From: Burkholderiales bacterium
GTDB lineage: Bacteria > Pseudomonadota > Gammaproteobacteria > Burkholderiales > SG8-39
DNA length: 37,707 nt
Direction: 5' to 3'
Assembly (NCBI GenBank): GCA_014860355.1
Contig: JACZJV010000016.1
Location: 1-37,707 of the forward strand
Made by a program: the position numbers and the translations under genes. The notes beneath the pieces are model-generated. The model made no database searches and had not been told where the DNA came from. It saw only the letters and a program-made list of their open reading frames with translations. Numbering within the stretch: position 1 is the first letter of the stretch; the number at the start of each line of letters is the position of its first letter. Below, piece after piece: positions 1 through 12,224 of this stretch.

Positions 1-93
1 GCATACGGTAGCTTCCCAGTCAGAGAGCCATTTAGGGACCAGCGCAACTGCCCCGGGTAAAGCGCGCAGCCGGGTGCTCCCGCTGCGGCCAGG

Positions 94-1230
94 ATGATGA
101 AAGACAGACTCGAACCCGACCCCGAAACCGGGGCAGATATCAGATCCGGAAACACGGCGCAGGAACTGCATTGCGCGGGAGCCTGGATATTGCGCGGAAT
201 CTCGCAACTGGAATTAAGGCTGGCGAGTCTCACCTGGCCCGTTCGCGGCGACATGACGATAGACGCGTCCGCGGTGAGCGCGATGGACACCTCCGGTGCC
301 TGGTTGCTGCATCGAACCGTGCGCGCTTTGGAGCAAAGCGGGCGCAGCGTGCAATTGCACGGATTGCGGCCGGAATTCGAGGCGCTGCTGCAGCTGATCG
401 CCTCGCGCGAAGTCGCAGTGCAATTCGAGGCCAGGACGGGCCTGCTCCGTAGAATCGGGCGCCAGGCCTGGCGCAGCCTGATGAACGCGTACGGCATGCT
501 TGCGTTTCTCGGCGAGAACGCCGTCGCGCTGATGCACTCGCTCGCGCGGCCCGAGCGCATCCGCTGGCGCGCCATAGGCTACAACCTGCAGGTTTCCGGA
601 TTCGAGGCGCTGCCCATCACCGGGCTGCTGTCGTTCCTCATGGGGATCGTAATCGCGTATCAGGGGGCGGAGCAGTTGCGCCAGTTCGGCGCGAATATCT
701 ATGTCGCCGACCTGGTGGGTCTGTCCATGGTACGCGAGCTCTCGCCCATGCTCACCGCCATCATCGTCGCGGGACGCTCCGGCTCCGCCTATGCGGCGCA
801 GATCGGCACCATGAAAGTGACCGAAGAGATCGACGCGCTGCGCACCATAGGCGTGGGGCCGCTGGAACTGCTGGTGCTGCCCAAAGTGCTGGCCCTGGTG
901 GTGGCGCTGCCCTTGCTGACTCTTTATACAGATGTCATGGGGGTCTTGGGCGGCATGATCATGGCGCGCGCCCAGTTGGATGTCAGCTTCGGCGCCTTTT
1001 TCGACCGCCTGGACGAGGCGATCAGCCTGAGCTCCTTACTCATCGGCATCGGCAAGGCGCCGGTGTTCGCCGTGATCATCGCGCTGGTGGGCTGTTACCA
1101 GGGGTTTCAGGTCGGCGGCAGCGCCGACAGCGTCGGCCGTCAGACTACGCTCAGCGTGGTGCAATCCGTGTTCCTCGTAATCGTCACGGACGCGATGTTT
1201 TCAATCGCCTTCAGCTGGCTCGACATATGA
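94..1230 (+). CDS. MlaE-family lipid ABC transporter permease with N-terminal STAS domain
   Basis: Inner-membrane permease of an MCE-type lipid transporter, 378 aa. Residues about 25-110 look like a STAS domain (DTSG near 65-68), the role played by separate MlaB in E. coli. Residues about 150-378 are the MlaE permease, with the family signature RELSPMLTAIIVAGRSGSA starting at 214 and several hydrophobic helices. It overlaps the following ATPase by 4 bases (ATGA), so the two are probably translationally coupled. ATG codons lie at 94 and 97, both too close to the AGGA at 91 for a normal ribosome site, so the exact start is uncertain. Bases 1-93 hold no other feature I can support. By family knowledge it moves phospholipids or related lipids between inner and outer membrane; the substrate is not readable from sequence. 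Confidence 0.9.
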   Translation: MMKDRLEPDPETGADIRSGNTAQELHCAGAWILRGISQLELRLASLTWPVRGDMTIDASAVSAMDTSGAWLLHRTVRALEQSGRSVQLHGLRPEFEALLQLIASREVAVQFEARTGLLRRIGRQAWRSLMNAYGMLAFLGENAVALMHSLARPERIRWRAIGYNLQVSGFEALPITGLLSFLMGIVIAYQGAEQLRQFGANIYVADLVGLSMVRELSPMLTAIIVAGRSGSAYAAQIGTMKVTEEIDALRTIGVGPLELLVLPKVLALVVALPLLTLYTDVMGVLGGMIMARAQLDVSFGAFFDRLDEAISLSSLLIGIGKAPVFAVIIALVGCYQGFQVGGSADSVGRQTTLSVVQSVFLVIVTDAMFSIAFSWLDI

Positions 1231-2030
1231 GGAGCGCACCGGCGCAGGCACAGGCCACCGGCTCGGTGATCGATATCCGCGGCCTGAATACCCGCTTCGG
1301 CAACGCCGTGGTGCATGACGATGTAAGCCTGGCGGTGCGACCCGGCGAAATCTTCGCCTTGGTCGGAACCAGCGGTTGCGGCAAGTCGACGCTGCTGCGC
1401 GAAACCATAGTATTGCAGCGGCCGGTATCGGGCTCGATACGGGTGTTCGGACGCGAGGTGGTGGGACTCAGCGACGAGGATGCGCTGCCCTTGCGCCGCC
1501 GCTGGGGCGTCATGTTCGAGCGCGGGGCGCTGTTCAGCGCGCTCACGGTGAAAGAAAACGTGGCCATGGTGCTGCGCGAACACACGGCGCTGGGCCGCGC
1601 CCTGATAGACGAGATCGCGGCGCTCAAGATCGCCCTTACCGGCCTGCCGCCGGACTCGGCAGGCAAATATCCTAGCGAACTCTCCGGCGGCATGCGCAAG
1701 CGCGCGGCGCTGGCGCGCGCCCTGGCGCTGGATCCCGAACTGCTGCTGCTCGACGAGCCGACCGCGGGGCTGGATCCGCTCAGCGCCAGCGGCATAGACG
1801 AGCTAGTGCGCCAGCTGCGCGATGCGCTGGGCATTACCATCATGATGGTCACGCACGATCTCGACCTGCTGTGGCGCGCAGCGGACCGCGTGGCGGTGCT
1901 GGGCGGCGGACATATCCTCGGCATCGGCGCCATGACCGAACTTTCCGGCTCGGAGAATCCGCTGATCCGGGAGTATTTTTACGGGCCGCGCGGCCGCGCC
2001 GCGCGCGAGCAGGCATGGAAGAGAAAGTAA
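1227..2030 (+). CDS. MlaF-like ABC transporter ATP-binding protein
   Basis: Cytoplasmic ATPase partner of the upstream MlaE-type permease, 267 aa. Walker A GTSGCGKST is at 47-55, the signature LSGGM at 152-156 (followed by RKRAALARAL, typical of the MlaF group), Walker B LLLLDEP at 172-178, and an H-loop histidine in VTHDLD. The gene overlaps the permease by 4 bases and the MCE gene by 16 bases, so the three form one operon. All catalytic motifs are present, so it should be an active ATPase energising lipid transport. Confidence 0.92.
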   Translation: MRSAPAQAQATGSVIDIRGLNTRFGNAVVHDDVSLAVRPGEIFALVGTSGCGKSTLLRETIVLQRPVSGSIRVFGREVVGLSDEDALPLRRRWGVMFERGALFSALTVKENVAMVLREHTALGRALIDEIAALKIALTGLPPDSAGKYPSELSGGMRKRAALARALALDPELLLLDEPTAGLDPLSASGIDELVRQLRDALGITIMMVTHDLDLLWRAADRVAVLGGGHILGIGAMTELSGSENPLIREYFYGPRGRAAREQAWKRK

Positions 2031-2983
2031 ATTTCGCCCTGGTCGGCGCGTTCGTGCTCGCGCTCGGTGCCGCGCTGATCGCCAGCGTGCTCTGGCTCTC
2101 GAGCGGCGGCGCCTATCGCAGGGCGTACGATACGTATCAGACCTACATGGACGAATCCGTATCCGGTTTGAGCCGCGATGCGCCGGTCAGGTATCGCGGC
2201 GTCGAAGTCGGCCGGGTGCGTCGCATGGCATTGTCCTCCGCGCACATCGAGCAAGTGCTGCTGACCCTGGACATCGAGCGCGGCACACCGGTGAAACAGG
2301 ATACCGTGGCCGTGCTGCGCGTACAGGGCCTGACCGGTATCGCCTACGTCGAACTCAGCGGAGGCAGCAGCGCTGCTCCCGAACTGCAGGCACGCCCGGG
2401 AGAGGCGTATCCGGTGATCCGCAGCGGACCCTCGCTCATGGTGCGCCTGGACAGCGCGATTTCCACGCTGCTGACCAATCTGAACCGGGGCAGCGAGAGC
2501 CTGGTCGCGCTGCTCGACGAAGGCAGCCGGCGCGATCTGAAGCAAACCCTGGCCGACCTGCGCATCCTGTCGCGAACCCTGGCGGCGCGCTCTGCCACGA
2601 TCGATACCGGCCTGGGCAACGCAGCGCGCACCCTGGAGCATACCGCGCGCTTTGCGGACGACCTGCCGCGCCTGGTGGAACGCATGCAAAAAAGCGCGGA
2701 CGGATTCGATCGCATGAACAGCGAACTCGCCCGCGCCGGCCAGAGCGCGAGCGCGACGCTGGCGGGCGCGAGCGCGATGCTGACCGGCGCCGGCAATACG
2801 CTCGCCGGCGCGCGCGCAGACCTGCGCGAGGCCGGCGCCGGGATTTTGCCGGAAATGCAGCTGCTCCTTGCAGAGTTGCGCGAAGTGACCGCGTCGCTGC
2901 GCCGCATCAGCCAGCAAGTGGAGCAGAACCCGCGCCTGCTGCTGTTTGGCAAACCCGCGCCGGTGCCCGGGCCCGGAGAATGA
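2015..2983 (+). CDS. MCE/MlaD-family substrate-binding protein
   Basis: Membrane-anchored periplasmic MCE protein, 322 aa. One N-terminal helix at about 7-28 is followed by an MCE/MlaD domain at about 40-118, with the typical stretch GLSRDAPVRYRGVEVGRV at 51-68. A long Ala-rich helical C-terminal part (about 140-310) follows, as in single-MCE proteins thought to oligomerise into rings or tubes. The ATG at 2015 sits inside the end of the ATPase gene; an upstream extension of the frame would be Arg-rich and out of family. No MlaC-like protein or PqiC-like lipoprotein follows; the next gene converges from the other strand. Substrate unknown. Confidence 0.88.
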   Translation: MEEKVNFALVGAFVLALGAALIASVLWLSSGGAYRRAYDTYQTYMDESVSGLSRDAPVRYRGVEVGRVRRMALSSAHIEQVLLTLDIERGTPVKQDTVAVLRVQGLTGIAYVELSGGSSAAPELQARPGEAYPVIRSGPSLMVRLDSAISTLLTNLNRGSESLVALLDEGSRRDLKQTLADLRILSRTLAARSATIDTGLGNAARTLEHTARFADDLPRLVERMQKSADGFDRMNSELARAGQSASATLAGASAMLTGAGNTLAGARADLREAGAGILPEMQLLLAELREVTASLRRISQQVEQNPRLLLFGKPAPVPGPGE

Positions 2984-3022
2984 ACCGATGCGCCGGTCTA
3001 TGAACGCGCCGGCGATGCACGT

Positions 3023-4387
3023 TCAGGCGGCAGCGACGCGCGCCGCGGGTTGCGCAAACAGGGCTTCCATTTCGCGCCTTGACTTGTAGGCCGGAAGGCG
3101 CTCGTCGATCGCCACATCGGCCCAGGTAAGCGACTGCCCTTTTTTCACCGCGCGCACCAGCTTGACCTGGTGCGCGAGTCCCAGCGGCAGGCCGCCGTAG
3201 GCCAGCGATTTCTGCGCTTGAAACAGCTTGCCCCACACGGTGTAGCCGCCCTCCCCATCGAGCATTTCACCCGGCTTGAGGTCGCGCTTGGCGGTCGCGA
3301 TCACGTCGGCATTGAAACAGGTGGCGGCGCCGGTCGCTTCGCCGCGCAGCCCGACCGCGGCGACCGAAATGCCCAGTTCCAGCCCGATCAGATGCCAGCG
3401 CTTGTACAGGCAGGCATAGCGGCCGCTGGGGTCGGTGCGCACCATGTACTCTTTGAAACAATTGCGGATGTACTCGGTATCACCCTCGAATACCACGAAC
3501 ACGCCCATGCGGATATCGTAGGGAATGACGCGCCCGTCCTTCTCCAGCGCGGAAATCACCTCGACCTGGCCTTTCTGATGCAACACGCCGCCTTCGGCGA
3601 TGGGCCGGCAGACGAAGGGAATGTCGTCCACCGAGGCAGGCGGATAGGTGAGGCCGTCGGGCGGCGCAAGCAGCCCGGTCGCATTGCACACGGCCGTGCT
3701 CTCGATCGAAGGCTTGGAGCCGTCGAGAAACGAATTGAACATCTTCGGATTGAGGCCGCCGGTTTTCGCCTGCTCCGGCGTGAGCCCCCAGTTATTCCAG
3801 ACCGTGTCGGGCGTGGATTCGGAAAAATGCGGCAGCCACTTGTGCCCGCGCCCGGCGGCAACGACGGGAAAGCCGGCGGCGCGCGCCCAGTCGACCAGTT
3901 CGCAAATCAGCGCCGGCTGATCGCCGTAGCCCAGGCTGTACACCACCCCGGCCGACTGCGCCTTGCGCGCGAGCAGCGGACCGCAGAAGGCGTCGGCCTC
4001 CACCGTGACGTTGACCACATGTTTGCCATGGGCGAATGCGGCCAGGCAATGCTCGACCGCGGCGGGAGGATTGCCGGTGCATTCGACGATGATGTCGATC
4101 AGCGGATGCGCGACCAGGGCTTCCCAGTCCTCGCCTAGGTGCGTGTTGCCCTTGGCCAGCGCCGCGTCCAGCGATGCGGCGCCGAACTGCTCGGCCTTCC
4201 AGCCCACCCGCTCGAGGTTGGCTTTGGCTCCGGCGGGCGCGAGATCGGCGATTCCGGCCAGATGCACGCCCGGGGTCCTGCCTACCTGGGCCAGGTACAT
4301 GGCGGCGAATTTACCCGCGCCGATCAGACCTACGCGCAAGGGTTTGCCCTCGGCCTCGCGCTGCTGCAACTTGCTGAAGAGATTCAT
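3023..4387 (-). CDS. Homoserine-dehydrogenase-like NAD(P)-dependent oxidoreductase with C-terminal SAF domain
   Basis: 454 aa cytoplasmic oxidoreductase of the group described as predicted homoserine dehydrogenases with a SAF domain (COG4091-like). The N-terminal Rossmann fold carries VGLIGAGKFAAMYL around residues 19-32 (GxGxxA). A CTGNP motif follows in the second half of the NAD domain, and a SAF-like segment lies at about 362-432. The real reaction and substrate of this family are not well fixed, and the neighbours do not reveal a pathway. I chose the ATG at 4387; a TTG four codons upstream is in frame but lies directly against the AGGA, whereas the ATG is 12 bases away. A perfect TATAAT lies 28 bases upstream. 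The gene converges with the MCE operon across a 39-base gap. Confidence 0.75.
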   Translation of the reverse strand: MNLFSKLQQREAEGKPLRVGLIGAGKFAAMYLAQVGRTPGVHLAGIADLAPAGAKANLERVGWKAEQFGAASLDAALAKGNTHLGEDWEALVAHPLIDIIVECTGNPPAAVEHCLAAFAHGKHVVNVTVEADAFCGPLLARKAQSAGVVYSLGYGDQPALICELVDWARAAGFPVVAAGRGHKWLPHFSESTPDTVWNNWGLTPEQAKTGGLNPKMFNSFLDGSKPSIESTAVCNATGLLAPPDGLTYPPASVDDIPFVCRPIAEGGVLHQKGQVEVISALEKDGRVIPYDIRMGVFVVFEGDTEYIRNCFKEYMVRTDPSGRYACLYKRWHLIGLELGISVAAVGLRGEATGAATCFNADVIATAKRDLKPGEMLDGEGGYTVWGKLFQAQKSLAYGGLPLGLAHQVKLVRAVKKGQSLTWADVAIDERLPAYKSRREMEALFAQPAARVAAA

Positions 4388-4414
4388 TGTGTGTGTCAAT
4401 CCTGAAAATCTGCA

Positions 4415-4420
4415 ATTATA
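4415..4420 (-). promoter_or_regulatory. Candidate -10 element for the SAF-domain oxidoreductase
   Basis: Read on the minus strand this is TATAAT, a perfect sigma-70 -10 hexamer within an AT-rich patch of an otherwise GC-rich region, 28 bases before the chosen ATG. No convincing -35 element is found 16-18 bases upstream, so it is only a candidate. Confidence 0.3.
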
Positions 4421-4477
4421 TACGCCGTCTCAAATGCGATCGCCTGCGGATGGCAAGCATTGCGCGCTCTACGCGCC

Positions 4478-4528
4478 AACCGGGTTTCCCAGACGGATGA
4501 AAAACGTATCCGTCTGGAAATCCCGGTT
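4478..4528. repeat. Long inverted repeat (hairpin 1) downstream of ftsB
   Basis: Two 21-base arms (4478-4498 and 4508-4528) match as inverted repeats at 19 of 21 positions around a 9-base loop. The mismatches are C4488/A4518 and T4485/T4521; the first becomes a G-U wobble in a minus-strand transcript. There is no T-run on either side, so it is not a textbook intrinsic terminator. It lies between the end of ftsB and the promoter region of the next minus-strand gene. Confidence 0.7.
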
Positions 4529-4569
4529 ATGGACAAAAGCATAGACAGTTTGGCCTTGGTTTTTATCCA

Positions 4570-4622
4570 GGATCGCCGATTGCGTGCGGACAGGTTCTTC
4601 GTCCGCGCGCAACCGGCGATCC
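4570..4622. repeat. Long inverted repeat (hairpin 2) downstream of ftsB
   Basis: Two 22-base arms (4570-4591 and 4601-4622) pair at 20 of 22 positions, plus one T-G pair (T4585/G4607) and one mismatch (A4579/C4613), around a 9-base loop. It begins about 35 bases past the ftsB stop. No T-run follows on either strand. It has the same arm length and loop size as hairpin 1 but an unrelated sequence. An alternative 9-base stem (4601-4609 with 4622-4630) overlaps it. Confidence 0.7.
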
Positions 4623-4656
4623 GCGCGGACGGGCCGCCGGCCGCGCAAGCTCTACG

Positions 4657-4973
4657 TTACTGCCGTTTCGCGGCCGCCGGCTCAGGCGCCTTGATCACCG
4701 GCGTCTTTTCCAGGATGTGAAAGAAAATCTCGTCCTTGCGGATCATGCCCAGCTCGTAGCGGGCGCGTTCTTCGATCGCATCGTAGCCCTGCTTCAGATC
4801 GAGCACTTCGGCGTCGAGCGCGTCGTTGCGCACGCGCAGCCTGGCATTCCCGTCCTTTTGCGCAGTCACCTGGCGATCGATTTCCCATACGCGCAGCCAG
4901 CCGCCCTTCCCCAGCCACAGCGGGTACTGCAGCAATACGATCAGCGCAACGAAGACGATGGACAGGAGGCGCA

Positions 4974-4974
<1 letters not shown>
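4657..4974 (-). CDS. ftsB: Cell division protein FtsB
   Basis: Small bitopic divisome protein, 105 aa, which with FtsL and FtsQ activates septal peptidoglycan synthesis. A single membrane helix lies at about 3-21, a periplasmic coiled coil at about 30-70, and the family's C-terminal motif ERARYELGMIRKDEIFFHIL at 69-88. The ATG overlaps the enolase stop by one base (TGATG), so it is probably translated by coupling. Its place after eno is the common arrangement in proteobacteria. A longer open frame continues upstream but is only the enolase gene read in another frame. Confidence 0.95.
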
Positions 4975-6278
<1,304 letters not shown>

Positions 6279-6283
6279 TCAGA

Positions 6284-6314
6284 CTTCGAATTCTACGCCG
6301 GTAGCTTCGAATTC
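6284..6314. repeat. Two 10-base direct repeats spaced two helical turns, kdsA-eno gap
   Basis: CTTCGAATTC occurs at 6284-6293 and again at 6305-6314, 21 bases apart start to start, within the 59-base gap between kdsA and eno. Each contains the palindrome TTCGAA. Spacing of two helical turns suits a protein-binding site, but a small duplication is equally possible. Confidence 0.3.
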
Positions 6315-6316
6315 CG

Positions 6317-8893
<2,577 letters not shown>

Positions 8894-8932
8894 CGAAATG
8901 TTGCCGCGGCTCGTGCGTGCGGCCGGTGCCGC

Positions 8933-10579
8933 TCAGCTCACTGTGCGCAGGTCCCTGCGCAGGATCTTGCCCACGCCGGATTTCGGCAGGCTGTCGACGA
9001 AGCGCACGAATTTCGGCACCTTGTAGGCGGTCATTTGCTTGCGGCAATGCGCCCTTACGTCCTCTTCGGTAATGCTGGCGCCGGGCGCCCTGACCACAAA
9101 CAGGCGCACGGCCTCGCCGGTCTTCTCGTCGGGCGCGCCGACGCAGGCGCACTCGGCGACGCCGTTCAAGGCCGTGGCCACCGCCTCGACTTCGTTCGGA
9201 TAGACGTTGAACCCGGAGACGATGATCATGTCCTTCTTGCGGTCGACAATTTTCAGGAACCCCTTGTCGTCGAACACGCCGATGTCGCCGGTGCGGAAAT
9301 AGCCGTCCTTGGTAAAGGCGGTCTTGTTGGCATCCGGCTGCTGCCAGTAGCCGCTCATCACCTGCGGGCCCTTGACGCAGACTTCGCCGGTTTCGCCGAT
9401 GCCTACGATCCTGTCCTCGGCGTCGAGCAGTATGATGTCCGTCGATGGCAGCGGCAGGCCGGTGGTGCCGGAAAAATCCTGCACCGAAGCCGGGTTGAAC
9501 GACACCACTGGCGACGTTTCGGAAAGACCGTAACCTTCCTTGATGTGCGCGCCGGTAATCGCTTTCCATTTTTCCGAAACGGCGGCCACCACGGCAGTGC
9601 CGCCGCCGGCGCCCAGGTGCAGGCGCGAAAAGTCGATTTCCCTGGTGCGCGGGTGCATGGTGAGGCCCGCGAACAGGGTGTTCACGCCGGTGAAGACCGT
9701 CGGCCGGGCCGCCTTCATCACGTCGATGAATTTGTCGAAATCGCGAGGGTTGGTGACCAGCCAGTTCTCCGCGCCGACTGCGAAATAGGTGAGGAAATTC
9801 ACCATCAGGGCGAAGATGTGGTAAAGCGGCAAGGCGGTGACGATGACTTCCTGCCCTTCGCGCAGGAAGTCCGGCACGAAGGCCCTGAATTGCTCGACGT
9901 TCGCCACCAGATTGCGGTGATTGAGCGCTGCGCCCTTGGACACGCCCGTGGTCCCGCCGGTATATTGCAGGAACAGCAGGTCCTGGCCGCTCATGTGTAC
10001 GCGCGTGTAAGGCAGCTTGCCGCCGGCCTCGAGTGCATCGGCGAATCTCACCGTGCCGGTGAGCCGGGCGTCTGCCGCAGGTGTGGGAATCGGCGCCGCG
10101 CCGCCGTCGCCGAGATCGATGGTGACGACGTTCTTCACCTTCGTATTGCCGATGATCTCCGCCAGCGTTGCAGTCACGCCGCTGAAAATGACGATGGTTT
10201 CGCAGCCGCTATCCTTCAGCTGGTGCTCCAGCTCGCGCGCCGTGTACAAGGGGTTGACGTTGGCCTGGGCGGCGCCCGCACGGATGATGCCGAGAAAGGC
10301 GATCGGAAATGCGAGGAGGTTGGGCGTCATGACCGCGATGCGGTCGCCTTTTTTCACGCCCTTTGCCTGCAGCCAGGCGGCGAAATTGCGCGACAGCCTA
10401 TCGACGTCGGCATAGCTCAGGGTCTGGCCGAAGCAGCGGAAGGCCGGCTTGCCGGCGAACTTTTTCATCGCCGATTCGAGCATGTCGTTCACCGACGCAT
10501 AGGCGTCCGGATCGATCTCGGCGGGAATGTTGTTGGCGGCGTAGGTCGCCAGCCAGGGCTTGGTGACAGATGCATGCAT
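8933..10579 (-). CDS. fadD: Long-chain fatty acid-CoA ligase (FadD type)
   Basis: AMP-forming acyl-CoA synthetase, 548 aa, that activates long-chain fatty acids for beta-oxidation or lipid synthesis. The AMP-binding core YTGGTTGVSKG is at 206-216. A later DMIIVSGFNVYPNEVE segment and a C-terminal PKSGVGKILRRDLR with the adenylation lysine are typical of FadD. There is no membrane segment. The gene stands alone: 94 bases separate it from pyrG, and 251 bases separate it from the MATE gene upstream. Chain-length preference cannot be read. Confidence 0.88.
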   Translation of the reverse strand: MHASVTKPWLATYAANNIPAEIDPDAYASVNDMLESAMKKFAGKPAFRCFGQTLSYADVDRLSRNFAAWLQAKGVKKGDRIAVMTPNLLAFPIAFLGIIRAGAAQANVNPLYTARELEHQLKDSGCETIVIFSGVTATLAEIIGNTKVKNVVTIDLGDGGAAPIPTPAADARLTGTVRFADALEAGGKLPYTRVHMSGQDLLFLQYTGGTTGVSKGAALNHRNLVANVEQFRAFVPDFLREGQEVIVTALPLYHIFALMVNFLTYFAVGAENWLVTNPRDFDKFIDVMKAARPTVFTGVNTLFAGLTMHPRTREIDFSRLHLGAGGGTAVVAAVSEKWKAITGAHIKEGYGLSETSPVVSFNPASVQDFSGTTGLPLPSTDIILLDAEDRIVGIGETGEVCVKGPQVMSGYWQQPDANKTAFTKDGYFRTGDIGVFDDKGFLKIVDRKKDMIIVSGFNVYPNEVEAVATALNGVAECACVGAPDEKTGEAVRLFVVRAPGASITEEDVRAHCRKQMTAYKVPKFVRFVDSLPKSGVGKILRRDLRTVS

Positions 10580-10793
10580 GCGCGTGTTACCCCCGTTTAC
10601 AGGTTCGGACTAGGTGCGTTCGTGCCGGTGCGACAGCCGGCATGCCCCGCCGATCTCAGCGCATGATACGTGAAGCACCGGCTGAAGACGATAGCAGGAC
10701 TTGCGCCCGCCTTTGCGAGCGCCTCGACCTGAAAACGGATCGAAGCTGCTAGAGCCGATGTTCGAATCGTCACGGCGCAGAGCGCCCCCACGA

Positions 10794-10821
10794 GGCGCCC
10801 TGCGCAGCCGGAACGGGCGCC
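10794..10821 (-). terminator. Weak stem-loop after the MATE exporter gene
   Basis: GGCGCCC (10794-10800) and GGGCGCC (10815-10821) form a 7-bp GC stem with a 14-base loop, starting 10 bases past the MATE stop. No T-run follows, so this is at best a weak or factor-assisted terminator. The rest of the 10580-10793 gap shows nothing I can name. Confidence 0.25.
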
Positions 10822-10830
10822 GTTTCCCGA

Positions 10831-12180
10831 CTAGCCTTCGGTCGGCCACTTTGAGCGTAGCACCGCCAGTCCGGTGAACAGGCCGTAGACCAGCATCGCA
10901 AAGGCGATCACCGCGAATATCACCGCCAGCGGCGCGCCCAGCGCGACCGCGGTTAGCCCCCCCGCGAGCGCGATCACCAGGCGCAGCGTGCCGGCAATCA
11001 CCGGCATCGCCATCCGGCCCGCGCCCTGCGAGGCAAAATAAAGCGCGACGCCCGTGGCAAGAAACGGATAGAACGGGCCGACGATGCGCAGATACGCCGA
11101 GCCCGCCTGCAGCACGCTTGGGTCGCTGCTGAACAGACCCACCCAGGCGGCGGGGAAAACCGCCACGAACAGGCCGATCCCCAGGCTCACGCCGGCCGCG
11201 ATCGCGGTGCCCGCCCAGGCAATGCGTTTGGCACGCGCGCCCTGTGCGGCGCCGATATTGATCCCTATGTGCGCGACCAGCGCCTGCCCGATGGCGAAAA
11301 CCAGCGGAATCTGCAACAGTTCCAGGCGCACGCCGACGCCGTAGCCGGCGAGCGCGGCGGTACCGAAGCGGCCGACGATGCCGGTGAGGATCACCGCGGT
11401 GAACACGGTCTGCACCGCGTTGACCGAAGAGATCGCGCCCACCCGCAGGATCTCGCGGAACATGCGCACATCGATGTTGAGGTCCGCGCGCCGGGGGCGC
11501 AACGGGCTGCCCGGGCGCAACAGGTAGACGAGCATGGCGAGGGAGGCGAAGCTGAACGCGCACACATAGGCAACGCCGGCGCCGGCGATGCCCAGCTGCG
11601 GCAGCCCCCCGGCGCCGAGCACCAGCGCGCCGGAGAGCGGGACATGCACCAGGCTCGCGCTGATCAAGGCCAGCGCCGGCACCAGCATGTTGCCGCTGCC
11701 GCGCAGGATGCTCGCCAGCGTGTTGGCGAGCCAGGTCGACACCGCGCCGGCGAAGAGCACGTTGGAATAGGTCAGCGCCGCCGCGAGCGCCGCGCCCTTG
11801 CCGCCGAGCGCGCGGTATATCGAAGGCCCCAGCAATAGCGCGAACAGCGTGAACGCGAGGCCCATGGCCACGCCGATGAGCAGCGCATGCACGCCCAGCG
11901 CGCGCGCTTCGTCGGTGCGACCGGCTCCGAGCGCACGTGCGATCGCGGAGGCGACGCCGCCGCCCATGGCGCCGGCGGAAGTCATCTGCAGCAGCATGAT
12001 CAGCGGGAATACCAGCGCAAGCCCGGCCAGCGGCGCGGTGCCGAGCCGGCCGACGAAGTAGGCGTCGGTGATGCTGATGGCCGACTGAAAAATCATCAGC
12101 AGCACGCCGGGTGCGGCCAGGCGCAACAGCGTGGGCACGATCGGCGCATTGAGCAGGCGCTCGGTGCGCGCCGAGGCCAT
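10831..12180 (-). CDS. MATE-family multidrug/cation antiporter
   Basis: 449 aa polytopic inner-membrane protein with about 12 hydrophobic segments and the two-fold internal layout of MATE exporters. Typical pieces are LAAPGVLLMIFQSAISITDA near the N-terminus, ILRGSGNMLVPA mid-protein, and a second-half counterpart VFAIGQALVAHIGINIGA. It probably exports cationic drugs or metabolites using Na+ or H+; the substrate is unknown. The ATG at 12180 was chosen because the in-frame extension upstream is Arg/Gly-rich and not family-like. It lies 44 bases after hutI on the same strand, so it may be cotranscribed. Confidence 0.85.
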   Translation of the reverse strand: MASARTERLLNAPIVPTLLRLAAPGVLLMIFQSAISITDAYFVGRLGTAPLAGLALVFPLIMLLQMTSAGAMGGGVASAIARALGAGRTDEARALGVHALLIGVAMGLAFTLFALLLGPSIYRALGGKGAALAAALTYSNVLFAGAVSTWLANTLASILRGSGNMLVPALALISASLVHVPLSGALVLGAGGLPQLGIAGAGVAYVCAFSFASLAMLVYLLRPGSPLRPRRADLNIDVRMFREILRVGAISSVNAVQTVFTAVILTGIVGRFGTAALAGYGVGVRLELLQIPLVFAIGQALVAHIGINIGAAQGARAKRIAWAGTAIAAGVSLGIGLFVAVFPAAWVGLFSSDPSVLQAGSAYLRIVGPFYPFLATGVALYFASQGAGRMAMPVIAGTLRLVIALAGGLTAVALGAPLAVIFAVIAFAMLVYGLFTGLAVLRSKWPTEG

Positions 12181-12224
12181 GGACGGTGCCCCGCTCGCTC
12201 GCCCTTCCCGGCCCCTCGTCGCAG

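Noticed and set aside
2984-3022. CGCCGG/CCGGCG stem between the convergent MCE and oxidoreductase genes
   Set aside because: Only 6 bp with a 12-base loop and no T-run; too weak to call a terminator.
4478-4528. Integron attC site
   Set aside because: The arms end in AAC and GTT, but flanking bases do not fit RYYYAAC/GTTRRRY and there is no cassette gene or integrase.
4460-4720. Small plus-strand open frame across the twin hairpins
   Set aside because: No ribosome site, no family-like sequence, and it overlaps ftsB antisense; the hairpins explain the region better.
8919-8932. Stem-loop GCGGC/GCCGC just after the fadD-type stop
   Set aside because: Five base pairs without a T-run; common by chance in GC-rich DNA.
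10757-10790. GTTCGAATC resembling a tRNA T-loop
   Set aside because: The flanking 5-base stem does not pair well and no acceptor or anticodon arms can be found.
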